Shown piece after piece: positions 1 to 8,450 of a DNA stretch of 64,000 bases (position 1 is the stretch's first letter; each line of letters opens with the position of its first letter). A program made the position numbers and the translations under genes. The notes below the pieces were generated by a model, which saw only the letters and a program-made list of their open reading frames with translations, ran no database searches and was not told the origin of the DNA. This stretch comes from JANQPX01 sp041398025. GTDB lineage: Bacteria > Pseudomonadota > Alphaproteobacteria > Geminicoccales > Geminicoccaceae. Location of the stretch: NCBI GenBank assembly GCA_041398025.1, contig JAWKVM010000023.1:1-64000 (forward strand), given 5' to 3'.

Positions 1-73
1 TATCAATGAAACCGACAAACGCCTCATGCCCGATGCCCTGCCGCAGACGACGAATCGACGGGGTCTGCCGTGA
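1..73 (+). CDS. 3' end of an unidentified upstream gene
   Basis: An open frame enters from the left edge (first full codon at position 2) and ends at a TGA at 71-73. That TGA overlaps the GTG start of the next gene as GTGA. Such an overlap is typical of translationally coupled genes in one operon, so this is probably the tail of a real gene. Only about 23 residues are visible, ending TTNRRGLP, and they carry no recognisable motif. No function can be assigned. Confidence 0.45.
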   Translation, partial: INETDKRLMPDALPQTTNRRGLP

Positions 74-810
74 GCACGCTCGCCCGAAAGCTGTCGAAGG
101 GCGTGCGCCTGTTGGCGGATCGGCGCTTTCGCCCGGGCCTGTTCAAAGGGGTCGCGGCGACGATCGAGCATGAGGCGGCGCTCCGGGGCTATCGGTTCGC
201 GACGGTCATCGACATCGGCGCCAATCGCGGCCAGTTCACGCTGCTTGCGGCCGGGCTCTTTCCGGATGCCGAGATCATCGCCTTCGAGCCGTTGATCGGA
301 CCCTATCGACGGCTGTTCGAGGTTGCGGCGGGGCTCCCGCATGTCAGGGTCGTGAACGCGGCCATTGGTGCGTCGCGCTGCTCGCTTGCGATGAACGTGT
401 CCAGGCGGGACGACTCCTCCTCGCTCCTGCCGATCGGCGTGCTGCAGCGGGAGATCTTTCCGAAGACCGGCCATGATCATACCGAGGAGGTGCAGGTCGG
501 CCCGCTCGGCGATCATGTCGCGCCCGATGAGATCGCGCGTCCGAGCCTTCTCAAGATCGACGTGCAGGGCTACGAGCTCGAGGTGCTGAAGGGCTCGCAG
601 GACCTCCTCGAGCGCATCGACGTCATCTATGTCGAGGCGTCGTTCGTCGAGCTCTATCAGGGCCAGCCGCTGGCGGAGGAGGTGATCGACGCCCTGGCGC
701 GACAGGGCTTTCACGAACAGGCTCGCCACAACCTCTGCCGCGATCGGAAGGGCAGGCTGGTGCAGGCGGATTTTCTGTTCGAGCGCGATGATCATCGCCG
801 CCGCACTTAG
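70..810 (+). CDS. FkbM family SAM-dependent methyltransferase
   Basis: The 246-residue protein has the FkbM fold: a SAM-binding motif VIDIGANRGQFT at about residues 46-57, an acidic residue in FEP after strand 2, and the family signature KIDVQGYELEVLKG at about 165-178. FkbM enzymes methylate hydroxyl groups of sugars, polyketides or lipids, and are often found in polysaccharide or glycosylation loci; the substrate here is unknown. The GTG start overlaps the upstream stop codon, so it probably belongs to the operon that continues to the left. The TAG stop codon is also the first base triplet of a 227-bp palindromic repeat. Confidence 0.85.
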   Translation: MSTLARKLSKGVRLLADRRFRPGLFKGVAATIEHEAALRGYRFATVIDIGANRGQFTLLAAGLFPDAEIIAFEPLIGPYRRLFEVAAGLPHVRVVNAAIGASRCSLAMNVSRRDDSSSLLPIGVLQREIFPKTGHDHTEEVQVGPLGDHVAPDEIARPSLLKIDVQGYELEVLKGSQDLLERIDVIYVEASFVELYQGQPLAEEVIDALARQGFHEQARHNLCRDRKGRLVQADFLFERDDHRRRT

Positions 811-1034
811 GGTCGAAAGCCAATCCGCTGCAATTCGCTCGATCGCGCATGATCCGATCGCAGGCGACTCGCTCTCGACCGCTCCTTCATCTTTTCTTCA
901 CCTTCTCCCGCGATCATCGCACTCCGGTCCATGCGATCCTGGGAATCCGGGCCTCGCCCCACCTGTTGCCGGCGGGCGGGCGGACTCCCAGGATCGCATG
1001 GACCGGATCGTCAGTGTCGCATCGTTGGGTTAAG
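808..1034. repeat. 227-bp palindromic dispersed repeat, copy 1
   Basis: This segment aligns along nearly its whole length with 16278-16505. Both copies start on the TAG stop codon of a methyltransferase gene (TAGGxTCGAAA) and end near GGTAAG. It contains a long inverted repeat: left arm 924-949 and right arm 981-1006 pair at 25 of 26 positions around a 31-base loop. It carries no coding capacity of its own. It fills the intergenic space and could act as a 3' hairpin, a non-autonomous mobile element or both. The family is not one I recognise. Confidence 0.8.
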
Positions 1035-1073
1035 AGATGGTAAAGACGGCGGCAAACCGGTCGCCGGCGACCG

Positions 1074-2333
1074 ATGAACGGCGGTGCCGATTGGGCTTCG
1101 CGCCGATTCCGCGCTAGAGTCCCGGCGACCGCCAGCCCGAGCCGCCGCAACCTTCAGGAGCCCAAGCACCTGCCTGCCGAATTGAACGAACAAATCAAGG
1201 CCGTCCGCCCTGCGGACCCCGCCGACATTGGGGGGCTGCGGGTCTGGCCGCCTGTCATGCTGGCGCCGATGGCAGGGATCACCAATGCGGCGTTTCGCAC
1301 GCTCTGCCGGCGTTTCGGTGCGGGGCTCTACATGAGCGAGATGGCGACCGCGCGCGGCATCGTCGAGGACTGGCCGCGTTCGCGCGAGATCAGCCATTTC
1401 GCGCCCGGCGAGACGCCGAGGAGCATCCAGCTCTATGCGACGGATCCGCACTGGACGGCGCTGGCGGTGGCGAAGCTGGTGGGGGAGAGCAAGGTCGACC
1501 ACATCGATCTCAATTTCGGCTGCCCTGTCCGGAAAATCACGAGGAAGGGTGGCGGTGCCGCCCTGCCGCTCCGGCGCCGGCTGTTCCGGGACATCGTCGC
1601 CGCCGCTGTCGGCCATGCCGGCGGCGTGCCGGTGACCGTGAAGATGCGGCTCGGCGTGGACGAGACGCTGCTCACTTTTCTCGAAGCCGGCCGCATCGCC
1701 GAAGGGGAGGGCGCTGCCGCCGTCTCGCTGCATGCGCGCACGGCAGCGCAGCTTTACAGCGGCGAGGCGGACTGGGACCGGATCGCCGAGCTCAAGGCCG
1801 TGGTCACCTCGATCCCGGTCTTCGGCAATGGCGACATCTTTCAGGCGAAGGATGCGCTCGCGATGATGCGCCGCACCGGCTGCGACGGCGTGGTGATCGG
1901 GCGCGGCTGTCTCGGCCGCCCCTGGCTGTTTCGGGAGCTCGCCGATCTGTTCGACGGCCGGCAGATGCGGCCGGCACCGGGGCTCGGCGAGGTCGCCGCG
2001 GTCATGGTCGAGCATGCGTGCCTTCTGGTCGAGCTGCGCGGCGAGGCGCTGGCCATGCCCGAGTTCAGAAAGCACGCAGCCTGGTATGTCACGGGCTATG
2101 CCGTCGCTCCCGAGGAGCGCCAGCGGCTCTGCCGGGTGCAGAGCCTGCACGAGCTCGAAGACCTTGCCGGCGGCCTCGATCCCGCGCTCACCGTCGATCC
2201 CGCGGTGCTCGCAGAGCCGCGCGGCAAGGCCGGCAAGCCGCAGAAGGTCACGCTCCCCGAAGGCTTTCTGACCGACCGCGACGACCCCCGCCCCCTCGCC
2301 CCCGAACCCCTCACCCCCCTCTCCGGCGGCTAG
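1074..2333 (+). CDS. tRNA-dihydrouridine synthase (Dus family)
   Basis: This FMN enzyme reduces specific uridines in tRNA to dihydrouridine with NADPH. The Dus signature is clear: PVMLAPMAGITNAAFR at about residues 60-75 for FMN binding, catalytic Cys in NFGCPVRK at about 147-154, then KMRLG, HART, GNGDI and GVVIGRGCLGRPW in order. The core begins at about residue 57, so the ATG at 1074 gives an unusually long N-terminal extension. A later non-ATG start is possible (CTG at 1170, nine bases after GGAG, or TTG at 1182). The stretch RKITRKGGGAALP resembles actinobacterial Dus proteins more than the usual proteobacterial DusA/DusB. It stands alone, with no partner gene such as fis or ntrB. Confidence 0.88.
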   Translation: MNGGADWASRRFRARVPATASPSRRNLQEPKHLPAELNEQIKAVRPADPADIGGLRVWPPVMLAPMAGITNAAFRTLCRRFGAGLYMSEMATARGIVEDWPRSREISHFAPGETPRSIQLYATDPHWTALAVAKLVGESKVDHIDLNFGCPVRKITRKGGGAALPLRRRLFRDIVAAAVGHAGGVPVTVKMRLGVDETLLTFLEAGRIAEGEGAAAVSLHARTAAQLYSGEADWDRIAELKAVVTSIPVFGNGDIFQAKDALAMMRRTGCDGVVIGRGCLGRPWLFRELADLFDGRQMRPAPGLGEVAAVMVEHACLLVELRGEALAMPEFRKHAAWYVTGYAVAPEERQRLCRVQSLHELEDLAGGLDPALTVDPAVLAEPRGKAGKPQKVTLPEGFLTDRDDPRPLAPEPLTPLSGG

Positions 2334-2464
2334 GTGCGACGCGCACCTCGTTGACTTGGACCTCGGCACACCGGGAGGGGTGCGTGCGTGGCTTGAGCCT
2401 TGATCAACGGTCATCTAGGCTCGAACAAAAATCAGCATGTCCCTGCCAGGGACCGGAGAGAGTG

Positions 2465-3469
2465 ATGCAAGGCAAGAGCTTCGTCGACCTGATCGGCAAT
2501 ACGCCGCTGGTGCATCTTCGGCGGGCGTCGGAGGAGACCGGCTGCACCATCCTGGGCAAGGCGGAATTCCTGAATCCCGGCCAGTCGGTCAAGGATCGGG
2601 CTGCCCTCTGGATCATCCGGGATGCCGAGAAGCGCGGCCAGCTCAAGCCCGGCGGCACGATCGTCGAGGGCACGGCCGGCAATACCGGCATCGGCCTCAC
2701 GCTGGTCGGCAACGCGCTCGGCTACAAGTCGGTGATCGTCATGCCGGAAACCCAGAGCCAGGAGAAGAAGGACATGCTCCGGCTCTGCGGCGCGGAGCTC
2801 ATCCTGGTGCCGGCCGTGCCCTATCGCGATCCGGGCAACTATGTGCGCTATAGCGGCCGTCTCGCCGAGGAGCTGGCCGAGAAGGAGCCGAACGGTGCGG
2901 TCTGGGCGAACCAGTTCGACAACACCGCCAATCGCCAGGCCCATTACGAGGGCACCGGCCCCGAGATCTGGGAGCAGACCGAGGGCAGGGTCGACGGCTT
3001 CGTCTCCGCCGTCGGCTCCGGCGGGACGCTGGCAGGCACGGGCATGGCGCTGAAGGAGCGCAACCAGGATATCACCATCGCGCTCGCCGATCCGTTCGGC
3101 TCGGCGATCTACGGCTACTATGCCCATGGCGAGCTCAAGGCCGAGGGCAACTCGATCACGGAAGGCATCGGGCAGGGGCGCATCACGAGGAATCTCGAGG
3201 GCGCGCCGATCGACGCCTGGTTCCAGATCCCGGATGCCGAGGCGCTCGAGATCTGCTTCAAGCTGGTGGTCGAGGAAGGCCTTATTCTCGGCGGCTCCTC
3301 GGGCATCAACATCGCCGGCGCCATCCGTCTCGCGAAAGACATGGGGCCCGGCCATACCATCGTCACCATCCTCTGCGACTACGGCAATCGCTATCAGAGC
3401 AAGATGTTCAACCCGGTCTTCCTCAAGGAGAAAGGCCTGCCCGTGCCGCCATGGCTGGACAAGGCGTGA
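2465..3469 (+). CDS. cysK: cysteine synthase A (O-acetylserine sulfhydrylase)
   Basis: A 334-residue PLP enzyme that makes cysteine from O-acetylserine and sulfide. Seen: the PLP lysine in PGQSVKDR (Lys43), a substrate-binding loop EGTAGNTGIGL in the position of the family TSGNTG motif, and the phosphate-binding glycine loop VGSGGT. Length is normal for CysK, with no regulatory CBS domain as in cystathionine beta-synthase. The ATG at 2465 follows a purine-rich ribosome site (GGAGAG) and starts exactly where the family begins; the longer in-frame opening upstream is not conserved. It sits alone, with a 170-base AT-richer gap after it. Confidence 0.93.
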   Translation: MQGKSFVDLIGNTPLVHLRRASEETGCTILGKAEFLNPGQSVKDRAALWIIRDAEKRGQLKPGGTIVEGTAGNTGIGLTLVGNALGYKSVIVMPETQSQEKKDMLRLCGAELILVPAVPYRDPGNYVRYSGRLAEELAEKEPNGAVWANQFDNTANRQAHYEGTGPEIWEQTEGRVDGFVSAVGSGGTLAGTGMALKERNQDITIALADPFGSAIYGYYAHGELKAEGNSITEGIGQGRITRNLEGAPIDAWFQIPDAEALEICFKLVVEEGLILGGSSGINIAGAIRLAKDMGPGHTIVTILCDYGNRYQSKMFNPVFLKEKGLPVPPWLDKA

Positions 3470-3639
3470 CGCTGCCGTTTTTCTCGCCATCAAATTGAAG
3501 GTTCATTGTCTGATGCAGCTTTAAAGAAAAAAGAAGAGGTTTTTCAGCGTGTTAACGTGATTTTCCGATTGCCAGCCAGCCCCCGATGCGCGATGGCTGA
3601 TCGCTGCATTGGCTGATTGATAACATCGGAGCATGATTC

Positions 3640-5454
3640 ATGGCGCTCTTGATCGATGGACAATATCGCGTCGGCAATCTCCCCAAAGCGCCGAAGCCGG
3701 CGCCAAAGCCGGCAAGCACGCCGGTCGATGCCTCCGATCGCAAGCTTTATGTCAAGGCAGCGGAAACGAGCGGCGACAAGCAGGTGCTGAAGGACTTCGA
3801 CGCAGCGCTCGCGGCCCAGAGCAAGCCCGCGCCACCGAAACCGGCGCCCGCGTCAGCGGCCGCCCCGCAAAAGCCCGCCGTCACGCAAAAGCCGCATGTG
3901 CAGGCCGAGCGCGCCGAGGATCCGTCGGATCAGAAATTCTACAATATGGCCGCGGACCGGCAGAACAAGGTGATCGATCTCGAGAACCGCGCCGCCGGCC
4001 TTCAGCACAGCATCGATGCTTTGGGAACCGCCGGCGGCTATGCGACCCAGGCGATGCAGGCGGAGCTGGACGAGGTCGAGGAGGAGCTGCAGCGCTATCG
4101 GCCCGCGCCCGACGCCGCGGCCATGAGCGGATCGGATCGGCATCTCTATATCCAGGCGAGCCAAGGCGCGGACGATCCGAGCATTCTGACCTCCTTCGAC
4201 CGACGCTATGCCGCGCAGGCAAGCCAGGGCGAGCTCCAGTCCGAGCCCCGGGTCGAGCGCTATCAGCGCGTGACCGTGGACAGCAGCTACAGCGGCAAGC
4301 TTCTGGGCGGAGCCGAGGGGACGCTCGGCGTCGACTACCTGGTCGAATATCTGGACAATGGCGAGGTGCTGGTGACCCGCGCCGGCGCCGACTCCCTCGG
4401 TGTGGAGGCAGGGGGCAAGGTCGGCCTCAGGCTGGACCTGGGCGCGAACGAATACGGCCACTTTTCGGGCGCCGAGGCGAAGATCGCCTTCATCGAGGCC
4501 GGCGGCCAGACCGTGCGCCTCGAGAGTGCCGACGACCTCCCAACCTTCATCGCCGCCGATGTCGCATCGCTTGCGCCGGGGGTGGATGAGGGGCGTCGCG
4601 GAGCCGGCGCGATCTATGAATTCGGCGATCGTGTGACACCGGGGTTTCTTGACCGGCCGGCCGGCTTCGGTCTCGGGCTGATCGACAGTGTCACGCCCGG
4701 CGACCTCCGCGGTGCGCGCGATGACGCGGTCGGCTTCATCACCTACGATCGGCCTGCGCCTGAAACCGTCTACAGCGAGGCGGGCCTGTCTGTGGAAGGG
4801 ACGGTGATTCTGCGCAGACCGCAGAGCGACAGTCCACTGGCCATATTCGACCCCGCGTTGGGCGCCGGCGTGGACGCCTCGGTTTCCGACGTCATCGGTC
4901 GGAGTGAGGATACGCGTTCGGGCGAGGTCACGCATTATTTTCGGGGCTCGGCCGAGGGGGCGGCCTATTTCGACAGAGACATCGCGGATCGCCTGGTCGC
5001 GGAGAGCCAGCCGCCGATCGTCGGCGAGAAGGTGGCGGAGCGGGTCAGCGTCAGTGGCCGTCTCGGCGAGCTGGGTGTCCCTGAAAGCGGCCAGATCAGC
5101 GGCAGCACCAGCGCGACCTTTGCCTATACCGTCGACGCCGAAGGCAAGCCGGTCAGCCTCGAGGTGACCAGCGAGTACCAGCTCAACGATGGTGATCAGG
5201 TCGTCCGCACGCGCAGGTTCGCCCTCGACGAGAATGCCGGCGAGGCCGCGGCGAACCTCATTCGCGCCGGAACCACCGACCCTGCAGCCCTGCCGCAGGC
5301 GCTCGAAGATCTCGACGGCAGCGTCACCGATCTCGGCGTGACCGAGGATCGCTACCGCGTCGAAAGCGAGGATTACGGTCTGGAAGGCGGCATCGTGGTG
5401 GCTGATGCGGGGCTCAGCGTCACCGTGCAGTCGGCGACCCGCGTCGAGGGCTGA
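3640..5454 (+). CDS. modular protein with SDRxxY repeats, unknown function (paralogue A)
   Basis: The 604-residue protein is not recognised as a named family. Residues 1 to about 150 are nearly identical to the N-terminus of the next gene (both begin MALLIDGQYRVGNLPKAPKP); the rest is unrelated. The N-part has Ala-Pro-Lys linkers and three copies of a short unit: ASDRKLYVKA with DFDAALAAQ, PSDQKFYNMA, and GSDRHLYIQA with SFDRRYAAQ. The long C-part (about 205-604) is acidic, predicted beta-rich and without membrane segments. No classical signal peptide is seen. The ATG is chosen because a CGGAG ribosome site lies eight bases before it and the paralogue shares the same start. The layout (constant head, variable tail, tandem genes) recalls secreted or polymorphic effector families, but that is inference. 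Confidence 0.75.
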   Translation: MALLIDGQYRVGNLPKAPKPAPKPASTPVDASDRKLYVKAAETSGDKQVLKDFDAALAAQSKPAPPKPAPASAAAPQKPAVTQKPHVQAERAEDPSDQKFYNMAADRQNKVIDLENRAAGLQHSIDALGTAGGYATQAMQAELDEVEEELQRYRPAPDAAAMSGSDRHLYIQASQGADDPSILTSFDRRYAAQASQGELQSEPRVERYQRVTVDSSYSGKLLGGAEGTLGVDYLVEYLDNGEVLVTRAGADSLGVEAGGKVGLRLDLGANEYGHFSGAEAKIAFIEAGGQTVRLESADDLPTFIAADVASLAPGVDEGRRGAGAIYEFGDRVTPGFLDRPAGFGLGLIDSVTPGDLRGARDDAVGFITYDRPAPETVYSEAGLSVEGTVILRRPQSDSPLAIFDPALGAGVDASVSDVIGRSEDTRSGEVTHYFRGSAEGAAYFDRDIADRLVAESQPPIVGEKVAERVSVSGRLGELGVPESGQISGSTSATFAYTVDAEGKPVSLEVTSEYQLNDGDQVVRTRRFALDENAGEAAANLIRAGTTDPAALPQALEDLDGSVTDLGVTEDRYRVESEDYGLEGGIVVADAGLSVTVQSATRVEG

Positions 5455-5537
5455 TGCGGCTTTGACCGCAGTCTGGAGCCCTGTTGGCACAGGATGGCGA
5501 GACCCCTGTTGATGAGACGAAATTTCGGAGCTGACCC

Positions 5538-6845
5538 ATGGCGCTTTTGATCGATGGACAATATCGCGTCGGCAACCTGCCCAAGGCGCCGAAACCGGCA
5601 CCCAAGCCGGCGAGCACGCCGGTCGACGCCTCCGATCGCAAGTTCTACATCCAGGCGGCGGAGAAGAATGGCGACAAGAAGGTTCTGAACGACTTCGACG
5701 CGGCCCTCGCAGCCCAGCGCAAGCCGGCACCGCCGAAACCGGCGGCATCGCCCTCGCCGCAAAACCCCGCCGTCGCACAAAAGCCGCATGTGCAGGCCGA
5801 GCGCGCCGCGGATCCGTCGGATCAGAAGTTCTACAACATGGCGGTGGACCGGCAGAACAAGATCATCGATCTGGAGAACCGTGCGGCCAGCCTGCAGCAC
5901 AGCATCGACGCTCTCGGCACGGCCGGCGGCTATGCGACCCAGGCGATGCAGGCGGAACTGGACGACGTGGATGCGGAACTGGCCGCGCTGCAAGGCGGCA
6001 GCGCGAGCGAGCCGCCGCTTTCGCGGGGCGAGGAGATCGCGCGCCGCTATGCACCGGTCCTGGTGCTGCCGGACGGAGACTACGACCTGCCGGGCGCGCC
6101 CCAGGACTTCATCGACAATTCCAGTTGGCGCGAGGATCGTTCCTTTTGGCCGGACCGCGGCATCTATGACAACAACAACGACGCCGACGCCGACGATTTC
6201 ACGGCCGCGCAGATCGGCCAGGACGGCCAAGGCAACCAGTTCCTCGATCTCGACAATGACGTTCGTGGCCGCCTCGGTCGGGAGGATGCGCCCTTCTTCT
6301 ATCAGGTCGACGATCCCGATCAGCCGAGCAAGGTCACCTACTGGTTCTTCTATCCCTATAATGACGGACCGGGGCCGCAGAACCACGAGGGCGACTTCGA
6401 ACGCATCACCCTCGAGCTCGATCCTGCGACCGGCAAGCCCACCCAGGCGATCTACAGCGCGCACGGCAATACGCACACTGAACCGGTCGCTTTCGACGAT
6501 CTGCAATTCCATCGCGATCCGAAGACCGGGGAGATCACCGAGAAACCTCTGGTCTATGTCGCCAGCGGGTCCCACGCGAGCTACACGGAGCCGGGCGTCC
6601 ATCAGAGCGATGCCCCAGGCTGGCTGCGCCGTGTTGCCGGCGATCGGGTCGACGACCACACCGCAGGCGGCCTGGATGACGCCGCCTACGTGATCGACAC
6701 CGGCGCCAATCTTGCCGATGTCCAGCAGCAGGACTGGTATCCGCAGGAAGGCCCGGGCGTGCATTGGGGCGAGATCGGCGAGGCCGAGTGGAGCACGGGC
6801 CCCCATGGGCCGTCCGAGGAGAAGGATCATGTCGAGCTGGATTGA
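5538..6845 (+). CDS. modular protein with Vps62-like C-terminal domain (paralogue B)
   Basis: A 435-residue protein with the same N-terminal module as the preceding gene (about 150 residues, two SDRxxY-type units) but a different tail. Residues from about 165 read IARRYAPVLVL, then YWFFYPYND, HEGDFERITLEL, IYSAHGNTHTEPV and VYVASGSHASYTEPG. This order (W-FYP, HEGD-E, S-H, P-VYVA-GSHA-Y) matches the Vps62/DUF946-type domain known from fungi, plants and scattered bacteria, whose biochemical role is poorly defined. The start has the same CGGAG ribosome site as its paralogue, and 83 bases separate the two genes. No signal peptide or membrane segment is evident. It probably arose by duplication of the head followed by replacement of the tail. 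Confidence 0.78.
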   Translation: MALLIDGQYRVGNLPKAPKPAPKPASTPVDASDRKFYIQAAEKNGDKKVLNDFDAALAAQRKPAPPKPAASPSPQNPAVAQKPHVQAERAADPSDQKFYNMAVDRQNKIIDLENRAASLQHSIDALGTAGGYATQAMQAELDDVDAELAALQGGSASEPPLSRGEEIARRYAPVLVLPDGDYDLPGAPQDFIDNSSWREDRSFWPDRGIYDNNNDADADDFTAAQIGQDGQGNQFLDLDNDVRGRLGREDAPFFYQVDDPDQPSKVTYWFFYPYNDGPGPQNHEGDFERITLELDPATGKPTQAIYSAHGNTHTEPVAFDDLQFHRDPKTGEITEKPLVYVASGSHASYTEPGVHQSDAPGWLRRVAGDRVDDHTAGGLDDAAYVIDTGANLADVQQQDWYPQEGPGVHWGEIGEAEWSTGPHGPSEEKDHVELD

Positions 6846-6930
6846 GCCGTTCAAGCCTCGATGACCCCGTGTATTGCCCGGATTGCCGCCGCCAGCTAAG
6901 AACATGGTTTGAACATTTGCGGGGCAGCAC

Positions 6931-7779
6931 ATGTCGTCGGCTGAAAGCAACGCGCTCGTCACCACCGCCTGGCTGGCCGAGCATCTGAACGCGCCCGACA
7001 TCCGGGTCGTCGATGCCACCTACACGCTGCCGACGCTGAAGCGCAATCCGCGTGCCGAATATGCGGAGGCGCATATTCCGGGCGCGGTTTTTTTCGACAT
7101 CGACGACATCGCGGACGACAGGAGCGACCTGCCGCATATGGTGCCTGACGCGACCAAGTTCTCGAGCCGTGTCAGAAAACTCGGGCTCGGCGACGGCGTG
7201 CGCATCGTCTGCTACGACAACAACCGCTTTTCGGCGAGTGCCAGGGCCTGGTGGATGTTCCGCATGTTCGGGCATGACGACGTCGTGGTGCTGGATGGCG
7301 GGCTCGGCAAATGGCGGGCGGACGGGCATCCGGTCGACGATCATCCGGTGACGCCGACCGAACGGCATTTCACCGCGCGCCAGAACAATCTCTTGTATCG
7401 CGACCTCGACCAGATCCGGGCCCATGTGGTCAACCCGGCCGAGCAGCTGGTCGATGCGCGCTCGGCCGGCCGGTTCAGGGGCGAGGAGGTCGAGCCGAGG
7501 GCCGGCATGCGCTCGGGGCATATTCCGCACAGCCTGAACGTTCCCTTCGGCGATCTGATCGCGCCCGACGGCACCTTCCTGCCGAAGGACGTTCTGCAGC
7601 AGCGCTTTGCCGAGGGCGGGGTCGATCCGAGACAGCCGATCGCCACCACCTGCGGCTCGGGGGTCACCGCCTGCACGCTCGCTCTGGCGCTCTATCAGCT
7701 CGGCGTGCCCGACGTTGCGGTCTATGACGGGTCCTGGACCGAATGGGGCGGCCGCGCGGATACCCCGATCGAGACGTGA
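6931..7779 (+). CDS. sseA: 3-mercaptopyruvate sulfurtransferase
   Basis: A 282-residue, two-domain rhodanese. The second domain has the active-site loop CGSGVTAC with catalytic Cys241; CGSGVT is the 3-mercaptopyruvate sulfurtransferase form, in contrast to the CRxGxT loop typical of thiosulfate enzymes. The inactive N-terminal rhodanese domain shows HIPGAVFFDIDDI and the linker pair typical of SseA. It transfers sulfur from 3-mercaptopyruvate to acceptors such as cyanide or thioredoxin, and fits a sulfur theme with cysK upstream. The ATG at 6931 follows GGGG at a workable distance. Its stop overlaps the likely GTG start of the next gene. Confidence 0.92.
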   Translation: MSSAESNALVTTAWLAEHLNAPDIRVVDATYTLPTLKRNPRAEYAEAHIPGAVFFDIDDIADDRSDLPHMVPDATKFSSRVRKLGLGDGVRIVCYDNNRFSASARAWWMFRMFGHDDVVVLDGGLGKWRADGHPVDDHPVTPTERHFTARQNNLLYRDLDQIRAHVVNPAEQLVDARSAGRFRGEEVEPRAGMRSGHIPHSLNVPFGDLIAPDGTFLPKDVLQQRFAEGGVDPRQPIATTCGSGVTACTLALALYQLGVPDVAVYDGSWTEWGGRADTPIET

Positions 7780-8393
7780 GGTCGGACGCCGACCAGCGTA
7801 TCAGAGGGTGGGTGGAAAGCGAGGTCACCTATCTCGAGATGCACACCCCGCCCGATCGGACGCCGGCTTTGCCGCGTCCCGGCGTCGAAATACGGCGTGC
7901 GCTCCAGCCGACCCTGTCCTTCTATCGCTATCTCTACGACACGATCGGCGGCGACTGGACCTGGACGGCCAGGCGTCTGATGGACGACGAAGCTCTGCTG
8001 CGCGACGTGCGGAATCCGGCTGTCGAGGTCAACGTGCTCTGGGTTCAGGGCGTGCCGGCCGGGCTGATCGAGCTGGACAGGCGTTCACCGCCTGAGATCG
8101 AGCTCTTCTATTTCGGCCTGGTGCCCGATTTCGTCGGCCGGGGCCTCGGCCGTTTCGCCCTTGACTGGGCCGTGGATCGCGCCTGCTCGTTTCGACCCTC
8201 GCGTTTCTGGGTGCACACCTGCGACCTCGACCATCCGAACGCGCTTCCCACCTATCAGAAGGCGGGCTTCGCCATCTACGACCGCGCCACGGCTCACGAG
8301 CCCATCCTCCACGGCATGACCCCGCCTCGCCGCAACGGCGTCGACATCCCCGACGACGAGATCGCGCCCCAGCCACCCGCAGCTACGCCCTGA
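7776..8393 (+). CDS. GNAT family N-acetyltransferase
   Basis: The protein has a GNAT core: IELFYFGLVPDFVGRGLGRFAL, which contains the acetyl-CoA pyrophosphate loop (V-G-R-G-L-G-R), followed by RFWVHTCDLDHPNALPTYQKAGF, the typical beta5-alpha4 end. The substrate is unknown. I prefer the GTG at 7776 because it overlaps the sulfurtransferase stop (GTGA), which implies coupling; an in-frame ATG at 7743 and a GTG at 7812 are alternatives. The last 25 residues are Pro-rich and outside the fold. Confidence 0.82.
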   Translation: MRSDADQRIRGWVESEVTYLEMHTPPDRTPALPRPGVEIRRALQPTLSFYRYLYDTIGGDWTWTARRLMDDEALLRDVRNPAVEVNVLWVQGVPAGLIELDRRSPPEIELFYFGLVPDFVGRGLGRFALDWAVDRACSFRPSRFWVHTCDLDHPNALPTYQKAGFAIYDRATAHEPILHGMTPPRRNGVDIPDDEIAPQPPAATP

Positions 8394-8450
8394 CGAAGCG
8401 CCACCGCCCCGCGGCGTGCCGAGGTCCAGGTCAACGCGATGGTCGCACCA

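Noticed and set aside
2018..2464. N-terminal extension of cysteine synthase
   Set aside because: The extension overlaps the Dus gene in another frame and the normal CysK start has a ribosome site at 2465.
3853..5778. A long minus-strand frame spanning both modular paralogues
   Set aside because: It crosses the boundary of two clear plus-strand genes with ribosome sites, and has no recognisable motif.
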